A stretch of DNA of 64,000 nucleotides from Hoylesella nanceiensis DSM 19126 = JCM 15639 (GTDB taxonomy: Bacteria > Bacteroidota > Bacteroidia > Bacteroidales > Bacteroidaceae), in assembly GCF_000379965.1 (NCBI RefSeq), contig NZ_KB904328.1:310001-374000 (forward strand), given 5' to 3'. A program made the position numbers and the translations under genes. Shown piece after piece: positions 49,173 to 57,974 of the stretch. Numbering within the stretch: the stretch's first letter is position 1; every line of letters begins with the position of its first letter. Under the pieces are notes generated by a model. That model had not been told where the DNA came from. It did no database searches and saw nothing but the letters and a program-made list of their open reading frames with translations.

Positions 49173-49226
49173 CATCTGCTGCTCTCTGCGTGCTATTCAG
49201 CCGCAAAGACGGCAGATGTTTTTTTA
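49173..49226 (+). terminator. Terminator after the GH20 gene
   Basis: CATCTGC (49173-49179) pairs with GCAGATG (49212-49218), followed by seven T residues. Confidence 0.85.
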
Positions 49227-49247
49227 TTCCCCTTTCGTTTCCCTTTC

Positions 49248-49340
49248 AAAAGCAGTGCTTTTAGTTCTCAAAAGCAACGACATTAGCTCGCAATTACAGC
49301 TCTTTTTCACTCTCAAAGCATTGCTTTTGCAAGCACCCCA
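49248..49340 (+). repeat. 22-bp array, family A, 4 units
   Basis: Units start at 49248 (AAAAGCAGTGCTTTT), 49270 (AAAAGCAACGACATTAG), 49292 and 49315, with steps of 22, 22 and 23 bp. The rest of the spacer to 49484 is AT-rich with no other repeat seen. Confidence 0.8.
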
Positions 49341-49483
49341 AATGCCCTCTATATCACCTCGATGCTCGTTTGGGGGGTAATTTACTCATTGTCAAGGTAT
49401 AAAAAAGATAAAAAAACTTCTTTTTAGCGAAGAAAATCGATTTATTCTCGGCAAAAAATCGAAATAACTCAAAATCTTTTATG

Positions 49484-49491
49484 TAACTTTG
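49484..49491 (+). promoter_or_regulatory. -7 box of the M16 peptidase gene
   Basis: TAACTTTG lies 79 nt before the start codon. Confidence 0.55.
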
Positions 49492-49570
49492 TAACCAACA
49501 AAAAACCTACATTTTTATATCGAAAAAATTGAATATAAAACCATAAATTTAATAGTAAGTATAGTATATC

Positions 49571-52387
49571 ATGATGCTTAAGAAACTCTTTGTGGCAGTA
49601 TTGTTGTTAATTTCAGCAGTCGCACAAGCACAACAACTTCCTGACATGCCTGTAGATCCTAAGGTAAGGATAGGAAAATTGAGTAACGGATTAACCTATT
49701 ACATCCGTCACAACAACTGGCCTGAGAAGCGAGCAAGCTTCTATATCGCTCAAAAAGTGGGTTCGTTGCAAGAAGAAGAAAGTCAAAGAGGACTTGCACA
49801 CTTCCTCGAACACATGTGTTTTAACGGTACCGACAACTTTAAAGGCAACGACCTTATTCGCTATTGCGAAAGCCTTGGAGTTCAATTTGGTGCCGACCTT
49901 AATGCTTATACCTCAATCGACGAAACAGTTTACAACATTTCTAATGTTCCAACTACACGTCAAACAGCCCTCGACTCTTGTCTACTTATCTTGCGTGACT
50001 GGGCTACTGGACTTACATTAGACCCTAAAGAAATCGACCAAGAACGTGGCGTTATCCACGAAGAATGGCGTTTGCGCACCAGTCCTGAAAGCAGAATGTT
50101 CGAAAGAAACTTACCTGCTTTATACCCAGGAAGCAAATATGGCCTTCGTTATCCTATCGGTTTGATGAGCGTTGTAGACAACTTCAAGTACAAAGAGTTG
50201 CGTGATTACTACGAAAAATGGTACCACCCAGATAATCAAGGCATTATCGTTGTTGGAGACATTGATGTAGACCACACCGAAGCTATGATTAAAAAGCTTT
50301 TCGGAGGCATCAAAAATCCAGCCAACTTATCTCCTATCGTAAAAGAAAATGTGCCCGACAATAAAGAACCTATCGTTATTGTCGACAAGGATAAAGAGTG
50401 CCAAAGCAACTCTGTTATGATTTTCTTTAAGCACGATCCCTATCCAGAAGCAGAGAAAAACAACTTGGTGTACGTCATGACAGAAACCGTTAAATCGGCT
50501 GCAATGAGCATGTTGAACAGTCGTTTAAGCGAAGCTACACTTAAACCAGAATGTCCTTACATTCAAGCAAGCGTAGAAGATGGAATGTATATCTTCTCTA
50601 AAACAAAAGATGCGCTATCTATCAACATCGTTCCTAAAGACCCTTCACGCACCAACGAGGCTATTACCACTGTTCTAAAAGAGGTGAGAAAGGCTGCAGA
50701 ATTTGGTTTCACAGAGTCTGAATTTGCTCGTTATATGGCAAAGATGCAAAGTGTTCTCGACAATATGTATAGCGAAAGAGACAAACGTTCGAATGATGCT
50801 TTCTGCAAAGAATATTACAAAAACTTCCTTGAAAATGAGCCAATCCCTTCAATGGAAGACTATTATGGCATCATGAAACAAGTTCTTCCAGGCCTATCTG
50901 TTGCTCCAGTGAACGAATTGATGGGTCAATTGCTTCCAAAAGACAACGAGAATTTGGTGGCAGTGAGCTTCAACAACGAAAAAGAAGGTGCAGTTTATCC
51001 AACAAAAGAGGGTATTCTTGGTGCTATCAACGCTGCTCGTGAGGCAAAAATCGAAGCTTATGTAGACAATACAAAGAACGAACCACTTATTGCTAAATTG
51101 CCAAAAGCTGGTAAGATCGTTAAAGAACAAAAGAGCAAGCAATTCGATTACACTGTTCTTACATTGTCTAACGGTGCGAAAGTGATTTTGAAGAAGACCG
51201 ATTACAAGAAAGATAAGGTGTCTATGACAGCTGAAGGCCTTGGAGGTTCTTCGCTTTACGGTCCACAAGACTACATCAATTTGAACAATTTCGATGGCGT
51301 TATCGGTATCAGTGGATTGGGTAAATTCACCAGTCTCGACCTAACTAAGGCACTTGCAGGTAAGATTGCGAACGCAGACTTAGGTATTTCAGGTAAATAT
51401 ACCAACATGTCTGGATCTGCAACTCCTAAAGATCTTGAGACAATGTTCCAACTTGCATACCTCTATTTCACTGATATCACAAAAGACCAAAAGGCTTTCG
51501 ACAGCATGATTAAGGGTCTTGAGGTGAACTTAAAGAACAGAGAATTGTCTGCAGACGTTGCCTTTGGCGACTCAATCTCAGCAACAGTATATGGTCATAA
51601 CCCACGACTCAAACCACTATTGCTATCAGATTTGAACAAGATCAACTACGATCGCATCCTACAAATCGCTAAAGAACGCACTGCAAACGCTGCTGGTTGG
51701 ACCTTTACATTCATTGGTAACTTCGACGAAACAGCTATTCGTCAATACATCTGCCAATACATTGCATCGCTACCTGCTAAGGGTAAGATCCAAAAGGGAC
51801 ACAAAACAACCTTTATGGTGAAGGGCGAAGTAACCAATAAGTTCACTCGTAAGATGGAAACTCCTAAGGCAACAGCCTACATGGTATGGCACAACGAGGC
51901 GCTTCCATACACTAACGAGAACGCAATTAAGGCCGATATCGCTGGTCAAATCCTCGAAATGGTTTACTTAAACAAGATTCGTGAAGAGGCTTCTGCAGCT
52001 TATTCGGTTCAAGCAGCAGGTCGTTCAGAATACTCTGAAGACTATCATAACTTCTCATTCGTGGCTTATTGCCCAATGAAACCAGAGAAACAACAAGAAG
52101 CAATCGACATTATGACAAAAGAACTTCCAGCTCTTGCAACTACTGTTGACGCTTCTATGCTCGACAAAGTGAAGAAGACTATGTTGAAGAACTACGACAA
52201 TGCATTGAAGACTAACGGCTATTGGAGCAAGGTTATCTATATGAACCAACGCTATGGATTCGACGTTGACAGCGATTATAGAAAACTTGTTGAAGCTCAA
52301 ACACCTGAAACTATCAAGGCATTCGTTAAAGAATTCTTGAAGAGCAAGAACAGAATCTCTGTTATTATGCTTCCACAAGCACAATAA
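49571..52387 (+). CDS. M16 family zinc metallopeptidase (insulinase/pitrilysin type)
   Basis: The 938-aa protein has a signal peptide ending VAQAQ. The inverted zinc motif HFLEH (His at about 77) opens the active N-terminal M16 domain, with the third ligand region in IHEEWRLR. Four M16 half-domains are expected over this length; the second half (about 510-930) lacks the HxxEH motif, as normal. It probably acts as a periplasmic peptidase on peptides of limited length. ATG at 49574 is an equivalent start. Confidence 0.92.
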   Translation: MMLKKLFVAVLLLISAVAQAQQLPDMPVDPKVRIGKLSNGLTYYIRHNNWPEKRASFYIAQKVGSLQEEESQRGLAHFLEHMCFNGTDNFKGNDLIRYCESLGVQFGADLNAYTSIDETVYNISNVPTTRQTALDSCLLILRDWATGLTLDPKEIDQERGVIHEEWRLRTSPESRMFERNLPALYPGSKYGLRYPIGLMSVVDNFKYKELRDYYEKWYHPDNQGIIVVGDIDVDHTEAMIKKLFGGIKNPANLSPIVKENVPDNKEPIVIVDKDKECQSNSVMIFFKHDPYPEAEKNNLVYVMTETVKSAAMSMLNSRLSEATLKPECPYIQASVEDGMYIFSKTKDALSINIVPKDPSRTNEAITTVLKEVRKAAEFGFTESEFARYMAKMQSVLDNMYSERDKRSNDAFCKEYYKNFLENEPIPSMEDYYGIMKQVLPGLSVAPVNELMGQLLPKDNENLVAVSFNNEKEGAVYPTKEGILGAINAAREAKIEAYVDNTKNEPLIAKLPKAGKIVKEQKSKQFDYTVLTLSNGAKVILKKTDYKKDKVSMTAEGLGGSSLYGPQDYINLNNFDGVIGISGLGKFTSLDLTKALAGKIANADLGISGKYTNMSGSATPKDLETMFQLAYLYFTDITKDQKAFDSMIKGLEVNLKNRELSADVAFGDSISATVYGHNPRLKPLLLSDLNKINYDRILQIAKERTANAAGWTFTFIGNFDETAIRQYICQYIASLPAKGKIQKGHKTTFMVKGEVTNKFTRKMETPKATAYMVWHNEALPYTNENAIKADIAGQILEMVYLNKIREEASAAYSVQAAGRSEYSEDYHNFSFVAYCPMKPEKQQEAIDIMTKELPALATTVDASMLDKVKKTMLKNYDNALKTNGYWSKVIYMNQRYGFDVDSDYRKLVEAQTPETIKAFVKEFLKSKNRISVIMLPQAQ

Positions 52388-52419
52388 GCAGTAGTTCATT
52401 CAACTCTCAAACATAATTT

Positions 52420-52467
52420 GTGGCAACTTAACCTCATTGCAAAGGTTGGGTTGCCACTTTTCTTTTG
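52420..52467 (+). terminator. Terminator after the M16 peptidase gene
   Basis: GTGGCAAC (52420-52427) pairs with GTTGCCAC (52450-52457), with AACCT/AGGTT extending inside, followed by TTTTCTTTT. Confidence 0.85.
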
Positions 52468-52553
52468 TCTGCGAACTATCTTGTTAGGAAGTTGATTGTT
52501 ACCATTTAATAGATAGTGTATAGGTAACAATTTAGAAATGAGCGAAGCTCTCT

Positions 52554-52679
52554 TCAATTCATTTCTACATCATTTTTTGGAGCGACACCAACTCCATTAC
52601 ATGCTTTCATCATCTCGCTTCCTATACATTGAAGGTCATTGGAAAGCAAAATTTCTTTGGGTGTCACATTTTCGTGCAT
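52554..52679 (-). CDS. Possible small or degraded gene downstream of the DNPH1-like gene
   Basis: The frame from ATG 52679 encodes 41 aa beginning MHENVTPKEILLSNDLQCIG. Protein-like sequence continues upstream in the same frame (SVNTIDKANCFIVLR) to a stop near 52733, without a start codon. A different frame there opens with ATG and MSIYVERK. Together they could be one small gene with a frameshift, or noise. I do not recognise a family. The remaining spacer (52468-52776) shows nothing else. Confidence 0.25.
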   Translation of the reverse strand: MHENVTPKEILLSNDLQCIGSEMMKACNGVGVAPKNDVEMN

Positions 52680-52776
52680 ACGAAGTACGATAAAACAATT
52701 CGCTTTATCAATCGTATTTACGCTCTACATAAATACTCATTTTTGTACTTCAGCTAAAACAAAGGAATTACAAACC

Positions 52777-53196
52777 TTATAAATTTCCCAATATAGAATC
52801 AATAGCAGAATATATTTCATCTTCCACTTCATAAGGAATAACGGTGAAATAAGAATTGCCATTCAACATAGCCGATATATTGGATTTCCCCTTATTATAA
52901 AAAATATAAACTGGAATATGATGTGCTTCTGCATAAGCTAATTCATAACCAACCCCCAAAGAGGAACAAGTACATTCGGCTATCAGCAAATCACACGACT
53001 TAAGCCATGCAGTATCACGCTCATAAATACGGGTATCAATTGCAAGAGTTTGTGCCTTCAAACTCATATTAGATTTACCAATATGTTCTGTAAGTACAAT
53101 ATCTGTCTTTTTAATATAGTCAATGATGCGCTTATACAAATCTGCATCGACCCTACCTCCACGAATGGAAGCGGCAAAATACACTTTATTATTCAT
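52777..53196 (-). CDS. 2'-deoxynucleoside 5'-phosphate N-hydrolase-like protein (DNPH1/Rcl)
   Basis: The 139-aa protein belongs to the nucleoside 2-deoxyribosyltransferase fold. It opens VYFAASIRGGRVD (substrate phosphate loop), followed by VLTEHIGKSN, then YERDTAWLKSCDLLIAECT and SLGVGYELAYAEA, where the Glu is the expected nucleophile. This pattern follows animal Rcl/DNPH1, which splits deoxynucleoside monophosphates into base and deoxyribose 5-phosphate. The gene has its own promoter and is AT-richer than its neighbours. Confidence 0.85.
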   Translation of the reverse strand: MNNKVYFAASIRGGRVDADLYKRIIDYIKKTDIVLTEHIGKSNMSLKAQTLAIDTRIYERDTAWLKSCDLLIAECTCSSLGVGYELAYAEAHHIPVYIFYNKGKSNISAMLNGNSYFTVIPYEVEDEIYSAIDSILGNL

Positions 53197-53252
53197 TTGT
53201 TATATATTTTCTTATCTGATTAATAGCTATATAGTCCTCTTCTACTTTTCTA

Positions 53253-53260
53253 CAAAGATA
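53253..53260 (-). promoter_or_regulatory. -7 box of the DNPH1-like gene
   Basis: CAAAGATA on the plus strand reads TATCTTTG on the minus strand, 56 nt before the start codon. Confidence 0.6.
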
Positions 53261-53299
53261 CAAAAAGCCCACGTCTTTTTAGGACATAAAGTTCTTTTT

Positions 53300-53527
53300 T
53301 TTGTCTGCTCCATCTATCTTTTTCACTTGTCCCATATCCCCCTTTCTCACTTACTCCACACCTCTTTCCTCCCCCTTTCCGTGTTCTTTCAATCCACTCG
53401 CACGCCCCTCACATACTTGCCCCACTTCAGTTGCGAAATAAAAGCAGCATTCTTAGTCTGCAATCACAATGCTATTGCCCTCTTATCTCACCCACTTTGC
53501 GCACCAATAGCAGCAACATTGCGCACT
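53300..53527 (+). repeat. Pyrimidine tract (family B-like) and 22-bp array of family A
   Basis: About 53300-53430 is a pyrimidine-rich plus-strand tract with repeated CAC and CTCTTTCC words and a loose period. Family A units follow at 53440 (AAAAGCAGCATTC), 53462 (AATCACAATGCTATTG), 53484 and 53506 (AATAGCAGCAACATTG), exactly 22 bp apart. Confidence 0.75.
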
Positions 53528-53575
53528 TCCTGTATACAAAGGGATTTTAAGAGGTTTTAGATTTGAAAAAGAAGG

Positions 53576-53664
53576 AGAAAACTGTTCGGTTAAAAAGAGA
53601 TGTTTTTAGGGTATAAAAAAGATGATTTTAGGGCATAAAAAGAGGTTATTTTAGAGCATAAAAA
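53576..53664 (+). repeat. 22-bp array, family C/D, 4 units
   Basis: Units start at about 53576, 53598, 53620 and 53642 (the last 23 bp). The second and third (AGATGTTTTTAGGGTAT, AGATGATTTTAGGGCAT, each then AAAAA) are nearly identical. The pattern AnnTGTTTTnnG resembles the family C units at 41198-41306. Confidence 0.75.
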
Positions 53665-53706
53665 AACCGCTTACACTTGCTACACAGCAAATATAAGCAG
53701 TTGGTT
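53660..53706 (-). terminator. Likely terminator of the DUF3127 gene
   Basis: On the minus strand AACC, GCTTA and TTGCT pair with AGCAA, TAAGC and GGTT as a stepped stem, followed by a run of seven T. It lies about 135 nt after the gene. Confidence 0.6.
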
Positions 53707-53839
53707 TATGTTTTTCTGTTGTCTGTTTCCGTGGCTATTTGGCTCAAAGAGGAACCATTGTGCGGTTAAGAAAGACTCTTATATCGCACCGCTTTGCCCC
53801 ATCTTACCCCTTAGCTGTTAACAACTCCAAGTCCTTTTC

Positions 53840-54250
53840 TTAGAAAGGAAGGTCGTCGCTACTTTCCTCTTGTGTTGCAGGTTGTGCTGGAGGGAATGGT
53901 GCAGCTGATGCTGTTGCTGCAGAAGCTGGTTGTGCTGGCGCTACATAAGGAGCACCTGCGCCCATCACTCCCACAGAGTTTGGATCGAGAACACGCACGT
54001 CAAAGGCTCTGATATTGTTGAACCAACGACCATTATATTCGTGTGCATCGATGTCGAAAGACACAGTAACTTCTTGTCCAACTTGTATATTAAAACGTTC
54101 TAAGCGGTCTGCACCAAACACACTAAACACCATTTTGCGTGGGTATTGGTCGTGAGTTTCTACCACAAAGTCTTGACTTTTCCACTCACCTCTTGCAGAA
54201 GTACCGCTTCTTGGTTCAAGAGCTGCAATAATCTTTCCTTGTAAATCCAT
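53840..54250 (-). CDS. DUF3127 OB-fold protein with SSB-like acidic tail
   Basis: The 136-aa protein has a compact N-terminal domain (about 1-88) of the DUF3127 family, with OB-fold-like strands (GKIIAALEPRSGT, VVETHDQYPRKMVFSVFG, VSFDIDAHEYNGRWFNNI). A low-complexity Ala/Pro/Gln linker follows, and it ends EESSDDLPF. Both the disordered linker and the acidic-Pro-Phe tip copy the C-terminal partner-binding tail of single-stranded DNA binding proteins. It may act with replication or repair proteins; dnaN lies divergently 180 bp away. Confidence 0.82.
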   Translation of the reverse strand: MDLQGKIIAALEPRSGTSARGEWKSQDFVVETHDQYPRKMVFSVFGADRLERFNIQVGQEVTVSFDIDAHEYNGRWFNNIRAFDVRVLDPNSVGVMGAGAPYVAPAQPASAATASAAPFPPAQPATQEESSDDLPF

Positions 54251-54355
54251 TTTATTTGTATTCTTTTTAAAATTTAATGCTTATTAATTTCAATAACTAT
54301 TGAATTGCGAAATTAAGAAAATAGTTTCAATATATAAAACTTTTCCTTCGTTTTT

Positions 54356-54385
54356 TTGATGTTCAAGATGTTTTTCGTATTTTTG
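54356..54385 (+). promoter_or_regulatory. Promoter of dnaN
   Basis: TTG (54356-54358) and TATTTTTG (54378-54385) are separated by 19 bp, a full consensus match, 46 nt before the start codon. Confidence 0.8.
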
Positions 54386-54430
54386 TAGAACATAGAAATT
54401 AAAGAAAACAACATATAAAAACATATCGCA

Positions 54431-55555
54431 ATGAAATTCAAATTATCGAGCACTTCCCTCAATAATAGCCTTCAAACTCTTGCAAAAGTTATTGCAAGTA
54501 AGAACACTTTGCCTATCCTCGAATCGTTTTTATTCGAAGTAGAAGGCAACGTTCTCACCATAACAGGTAGTGATAACGAAAACGTTATGCGCACCACTTT
54601 GCCATTGTTAGAAAGCGATGGAAACGGAGTGATTGCCATTCCAAGTCGCACAACCCTTGATGTTGTGAAAGAATTGCCTGAACAACCACTTGCGTTCGAT
54701 ATTGATACAAATACTTTCAACGTTGAGGTTACTTATCAAAATGGTAAGTATAACTTCACAGCTCAAGACGGAACAGCTTATCCAAAGCCTGAAGGTGTGA
54801 GCGAAGGAACAAGTGTTATCACCATTCCTGCAAACATATTGAATGCTAACATCACTCGTTCTATGTTCGCAATTGGTAGTGACGACATGCGTCCTGTGAT
54901 GAATGGACTCTACTTCGACCTACAAACTACAGGCTTATCTATCGTTGCAAGCGATGGACATAAATTGGTTCGCAACGTCATTAGCACCATAACAGGCGCA
55001 ACACCCGCTGCTTTCATTCTTCCAAAGAAGCCCGCAACACTTCTAAAGAACGTGCTTCCAAAAGACAACAGCGATGTGGTTATCAAGTTTGGAACCAACA
55101 GTGCAGAGATAATCTTTGCGGGTGGAACACTCACTTGTCGTCTTATCGAGGGTCGTTATCCCAACTATAGCTCTGTAATTCCAGAGAGCAACCCTAACCA
55201 ACTCACCATCGATCGTTTGTCATTGCTAGGTGCTTTGCGTCGTGTTTTGCCCTTTGCAAGCGAAAGCACACAGCTCATTCGTTTCAAATTAGAGGCAGGA
55301 AAGCTCGAAATATCATCAGAAGACATCGACTTTTCAACAAGTGCTAAGGAAGCAGTGAACTGCGATTACACAGGAAACAACATGAGCATTGGTTTCAAAG
55401 GTGGATCAATGACCGACATATTAAATAGTCTTGAGAGCGATGAAGTAACCATACAACTTGCCGATCCCAGTAGAGCTGGCTTGATTCTACCATCAGTTCA
55501 GCCCGAAAGTGCAGATGTATTGATGCTTCTAATGCCCATGCTATTAAACGATTAA
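54431..55555 (+). CDS. dnaN: DNA polymerase III sliding clamp (beta subunit)
   Basis: A 374-aa three-domain clamp that tethers the replicative polymerase. Recognisable features are MKFKLSSTSLNNSLQTLAKV at the start, SDDMRPVMNGLYFDL at the second domain, the IEGRYPNYSSVIPES motif and the C-terminal VLMLLMPMLL. It starts a conserved gene order with an exonuclease (2 bp downstream), coaBC, porD and recN. Confidence 0.97.
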   Translation: MKFKLSSTSLNNSLQTLAKVIASKNTLPILESFLFEVEGNVLTITGSDNENVMRTTLPLLESDGNGVIAIPSRTTLDVVKELPEQPLAFDIDTNTFNVEVTYQNGKYNFTAQDGTAYPKPEGVSEGTSVITIPANILNANITRSMFAIGSDDMRPVMNGLYFDLQTTGLSIVASDGHKLVRNVISTITGATPAAFILPKKPATLLKNVLPKDNSDVVIKFGTNSAEIIFAGGTLTCRLIEGRYPNYSSVIPESNPNQLTIDRLSLLGALRRVLPFASESTQLIRFKLEAGKLEISSEDIDFSTSAKEAVNCDYTGNNMSIGFKGGSMTDILNSLESDEVTIQLADPSRAGLILPSVQPESADVLMLLMPMLLND

Positions 55556-55557
55556 TT

Positions 55558-56415
55558 ATGAAATTAAACCTTCAGAGACCTCTCATCGTCTTCGATTTAG
55601 AAACCACTGGGCTCGATCTTGTTAACGATCGCATCATTCAAATATCGTATATCAAGGTGCATCCAGATGGAAAAGAAGAGCGAGAGAATCTCTTTATCAA
55701 CCCTCAAAAGCCCATTCCTCAAGAGGTAGAAGCACTTACTCACATCACAAACGATATGGTGAAAGATGCTCCAACCTTTGCAGAAATAGCCCAAAAGCTA
55801 TACGAAAAGTTCACAAATTGCGACTTTGCAGGCTTCAACTCGAACCATTTCGACATTCCAATGCTTGCCGAAGAGTTCTCAAGAGCAGGCCTTAGCTACG
55901 ATTTTAGTCGTTCAAAGCTCGTCGATGCACAAGTTATTTTCCACAAAATGGAACGCCGTAACCTTGCAGCAGCATACAAATTCTATTGCGGACGCAAGAT
56001 GGAAGACGACTTTAAAGCCCACCGTGCCGATGAAGATACAGAGGCAACCTATCGTGTTTTGATGGGACAAATAGAACGATATAGCGCAGAACAGCAACAA
56101 GAACCAGACAGAATTCTACCCAATGACATTGGTGCTTTGGCCGAATTCTCGAAGAATAACCGCAATGTTGACTTCGCTGGACGCATCGTTTGGAAAGAAG
56201 TTCTCGACAAAAACAATAAGCCTTTGCTCGATAAAAATGGCGAACCTGTTTTGCAAGAGACCTTCAATTTCGGCAAATACAAGGGACATAGCGTAACAGA
56301 AGTGCTCAACAGAGACCCTGGTTACTATAGTTGGATGCTCTCAAGCGACTTCACCAACAACACAAAAGAAGTGCTTACACGCATTCGTTTGAAAGAATTC
56401 AACAGCAAACAATAA
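55558..56415 (+). CDS. DEDDh 3'-5' exonuclease (DnaQ/PolC epsilon-like)
   Basis: The 285-aa protein has Exo I FDLETTGLD (about 12-20), Exo II FNSNHFDIPML (about 94-104) and Exo III HRADEDTEATY (about 152-162) of DEDDh exonucleases. A C-terminal extension (about 195-285) with a FNFGKYKGHSVTEV motif is common in Bacteroidota versions. It starts 2 bp after dnaN and probably proofreads or processes DNA 3' ends. Confidence 0.92.
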   Translation: MKLNLQRPLIVFDLETTGLDLVNDRIIQISYIKVHPDGKEERENLFINPQKPIPQEVEALTHITNDMVKDAPTFAEIAQKLYEKFTNCDFAGFNSNHFDIPMLAEEFSRAGLSYDFSRSKLVDAQVIFHKMERRNLAAAYKFYCGRKMEDDFKAHRADEDTEATYRVLMGQIERYSAEQQQEPDRILPNDIGALAEFSKNNRNVDFAGRIVWKEVLDKNNKPLLDKNGEPVLQETFNFGKYKGHSVTEVLNRDPGYYSWMLSSDFTNNTKEVLTRIRLKEFNSKQ

Positions 56416-56479
56416 ACATCATAGGGGGCGACAGACGTGCTTTTAAAGCCTTTGCAACGCCCCAATACAGAATAAGTGA

Positions 56480-56510
56480 CAAGAGATGAGCCCCTCATCT
56501 CTTGCTTCAT
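56480..56510 (+). terminator. Strong hairpin between the exonuclease and coaBC genes
   Basis: CAAGAGATGAG (56480-56490) and CTCATCTCTTG (56494-56504) pair perfectly with a CCC loop. The following CTTCATTAAAT lacks a T-run, so it may attenuate or stabilise rather than terminate. Confidence 0.5.
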
Positions 56511-56564
56511 TAAATAGAGATAAAAAGCAATCGCATTTCTAATAACCATTATTTGCAAAACAAA

Positions 56565-57788
56565 ATGCTAAAAGGAAAGAAGATAGTATTAGGCATAACG
56601 GGCAGTATTGCTGCCTACAAGGCTTGCCTCATCATACGAACACTCATCAAAAAAGGCGCAGAAGTGCAAGTGGTGATCACCCCTTCGGGCAAAGAATTCA
56701 TCACCCCTGTAACCCTTTCGGCACTCACTCAAAAGCCCGTTGTTAGCGAATTCTTTTCTCAAAAAGATGGTTCTTGGCACTCACATGTCGACCTTGGCCT
56801 GTGGGCAGACGCTATGTTGATTGCTCCTTGCACCGCCTCTACACTCGGAAAGATGGCCAACGGCATTGCAGACAACATGCTCATCACCACTTATCTCTCG
56901 ATGAAAGCACCCGTTTTTGTGGCTCCTGCAATGGATCTCGACATGTATCAGCACCCCACAACCGCTGCTAATATCCAAAAAATAGAAAGCTTTGGCAACA
57001 TCATTATCGAGCCAGGAAGCGGCTTTTTGGCGAGCGGTTTAGAGGGAAAAGGACGCATGGAAGAGCCTGAAGCGATTGTAGGAGTCCTCGAAAACTATTT
57101 CATCACCCACCCCACTAACAGCGAAACCACTTCGAATCTCTTTGGAAAAGAGGTGTTGATCACCGCTGGTCCTACCTTCGAAAAGATCGATCCCGTGCGC
57201 TTTATCGGCAATTATTCGAGCGGAAAGATGGGCTTTGCCCTCGCAGAAGAATGTGCCAAACGAGGCGCAAAGGTCACTCTTGTAGCTGGTCCTGTGGCTC
57301 TTTCGGCCTCAAAACGCATCGAACGCATCGACGTTGAGAGCGGAGAAGAGATGTACCATGCCGCTAACAAGGCGTTTAAAACGGCTGATGTGGCTATTCT
57401 TTGCGCTGCCGTTGCCGACTACAAGCCCCTAAACGAGGCGAAGGAGAAGATAAAACACAGCGAAGGCACCATGCAGTTGGAATTAATTTCGACTCGAGAC
57501 ATCGCAGCAGAGTTGGGCAAACAAAAGACCAACCAACAGCTTTTGGTGGGCTTTGCGCTCGAAACTCACAACGAAGAGTTCCACGCTAAGGAGAAATTGA
57601 AGAAGAAAAATCTTGACTTTATCGTCCTCAACAGTATGCGAAACGAGGGCACTACCTTTCAAACAGACGACAACCAAATTAACATTATCAGTGCCACTGA
57701 GAACAAAGCATTTGAAAAGAAGCCTAAAACGCTCGTGGCAAAAGACATCATCGACGAGGTAGAAGCACAGCTACAACGCAAGAAGTAG
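56565..57788 (+). CDS. coaBC: Bifunctional phosphopantothenoylcysteine decarboxylase/phosphopantothenate-cysteine ligase
   Basis: Two coenzyme A biosynthesis enzymes in one chain. The CoaC part (about 1-185) has GITGSIAAYKA, the active-site His in HSHVDLGLWADAM and PAMDLDMY. The CoaB part (about 192-407) begins LITAGPTFEKIDPVRFI and has NYSSGKMG. Where E. coli has catalytic Cys158 (ACGD), this protein reads LASGLEGKGRMEEP with Ser. ATG 56565 is chosen; a TTG at 56553 sits in a poor promoter-like context. Confidence 0.94.
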   Translation: MLKGKKIVLGITGSIAAYKACLIIRTLIKKGAEVQVVITPSGKEFITPVTLSALTQKPVVSEFFSQKDGSWHSHVDLGLWADAMLIAPCTASTLGKMANGIADNMLITTYLSMKAPVFVAPAMDLDMYQHPTTAANIQKIESFGNIIIEPGSGFLASGLEGKGRMEEPEAIVGVLENYFITHPTNSETTSNLFGKEVLITAGPTFEKIDPVRFIGNYSSGKMGFALAEECAKRGAKVTLVAGPVALSASKRIERIDVESGEEMYHAANKAFKTADVAILCAAVADYKPLNEAKEKIKHSEGTMQLELISTRDIAAELGKQKTNQQLLVGFALETHNEEFHAKEKLKKKNLDFIVLNSMRNEGTTFQTDDNQINIISATENKAFEKKPKTLVAKDIIDEVEAQLQRKK

Positions 57789-57815
57789 ACTTGCAAACCT
57801 TTCTCATCGATCAGT

Positions 57816-57877
57816 AACTCGTGCGCTTTTAGCTCACAACAGCAGTGCTATTGCACCCTAAAAGAATTGCTTTAGAC
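57816..57877 (+). repeat. 22-bp array, family A, 3 units
   Basis: Units start at 57816, 57838 (AACAGCAGTGCTATTGCA) and 57860 (AAAAGAATTGCTTT), 22 bp apart. The array separates coaBC from porD within an otherwise same-strand gene string. Confidence 0.8.
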
Positions 57878-57974
57878 ACTCTATATCAACGCATTTTCGT
57901 GGCCAACGCTAAGCACCTCGCCCACAAGCGTTTACACTTGGCAAGGCAACATCAACCATAAGCACTTTAACGAC

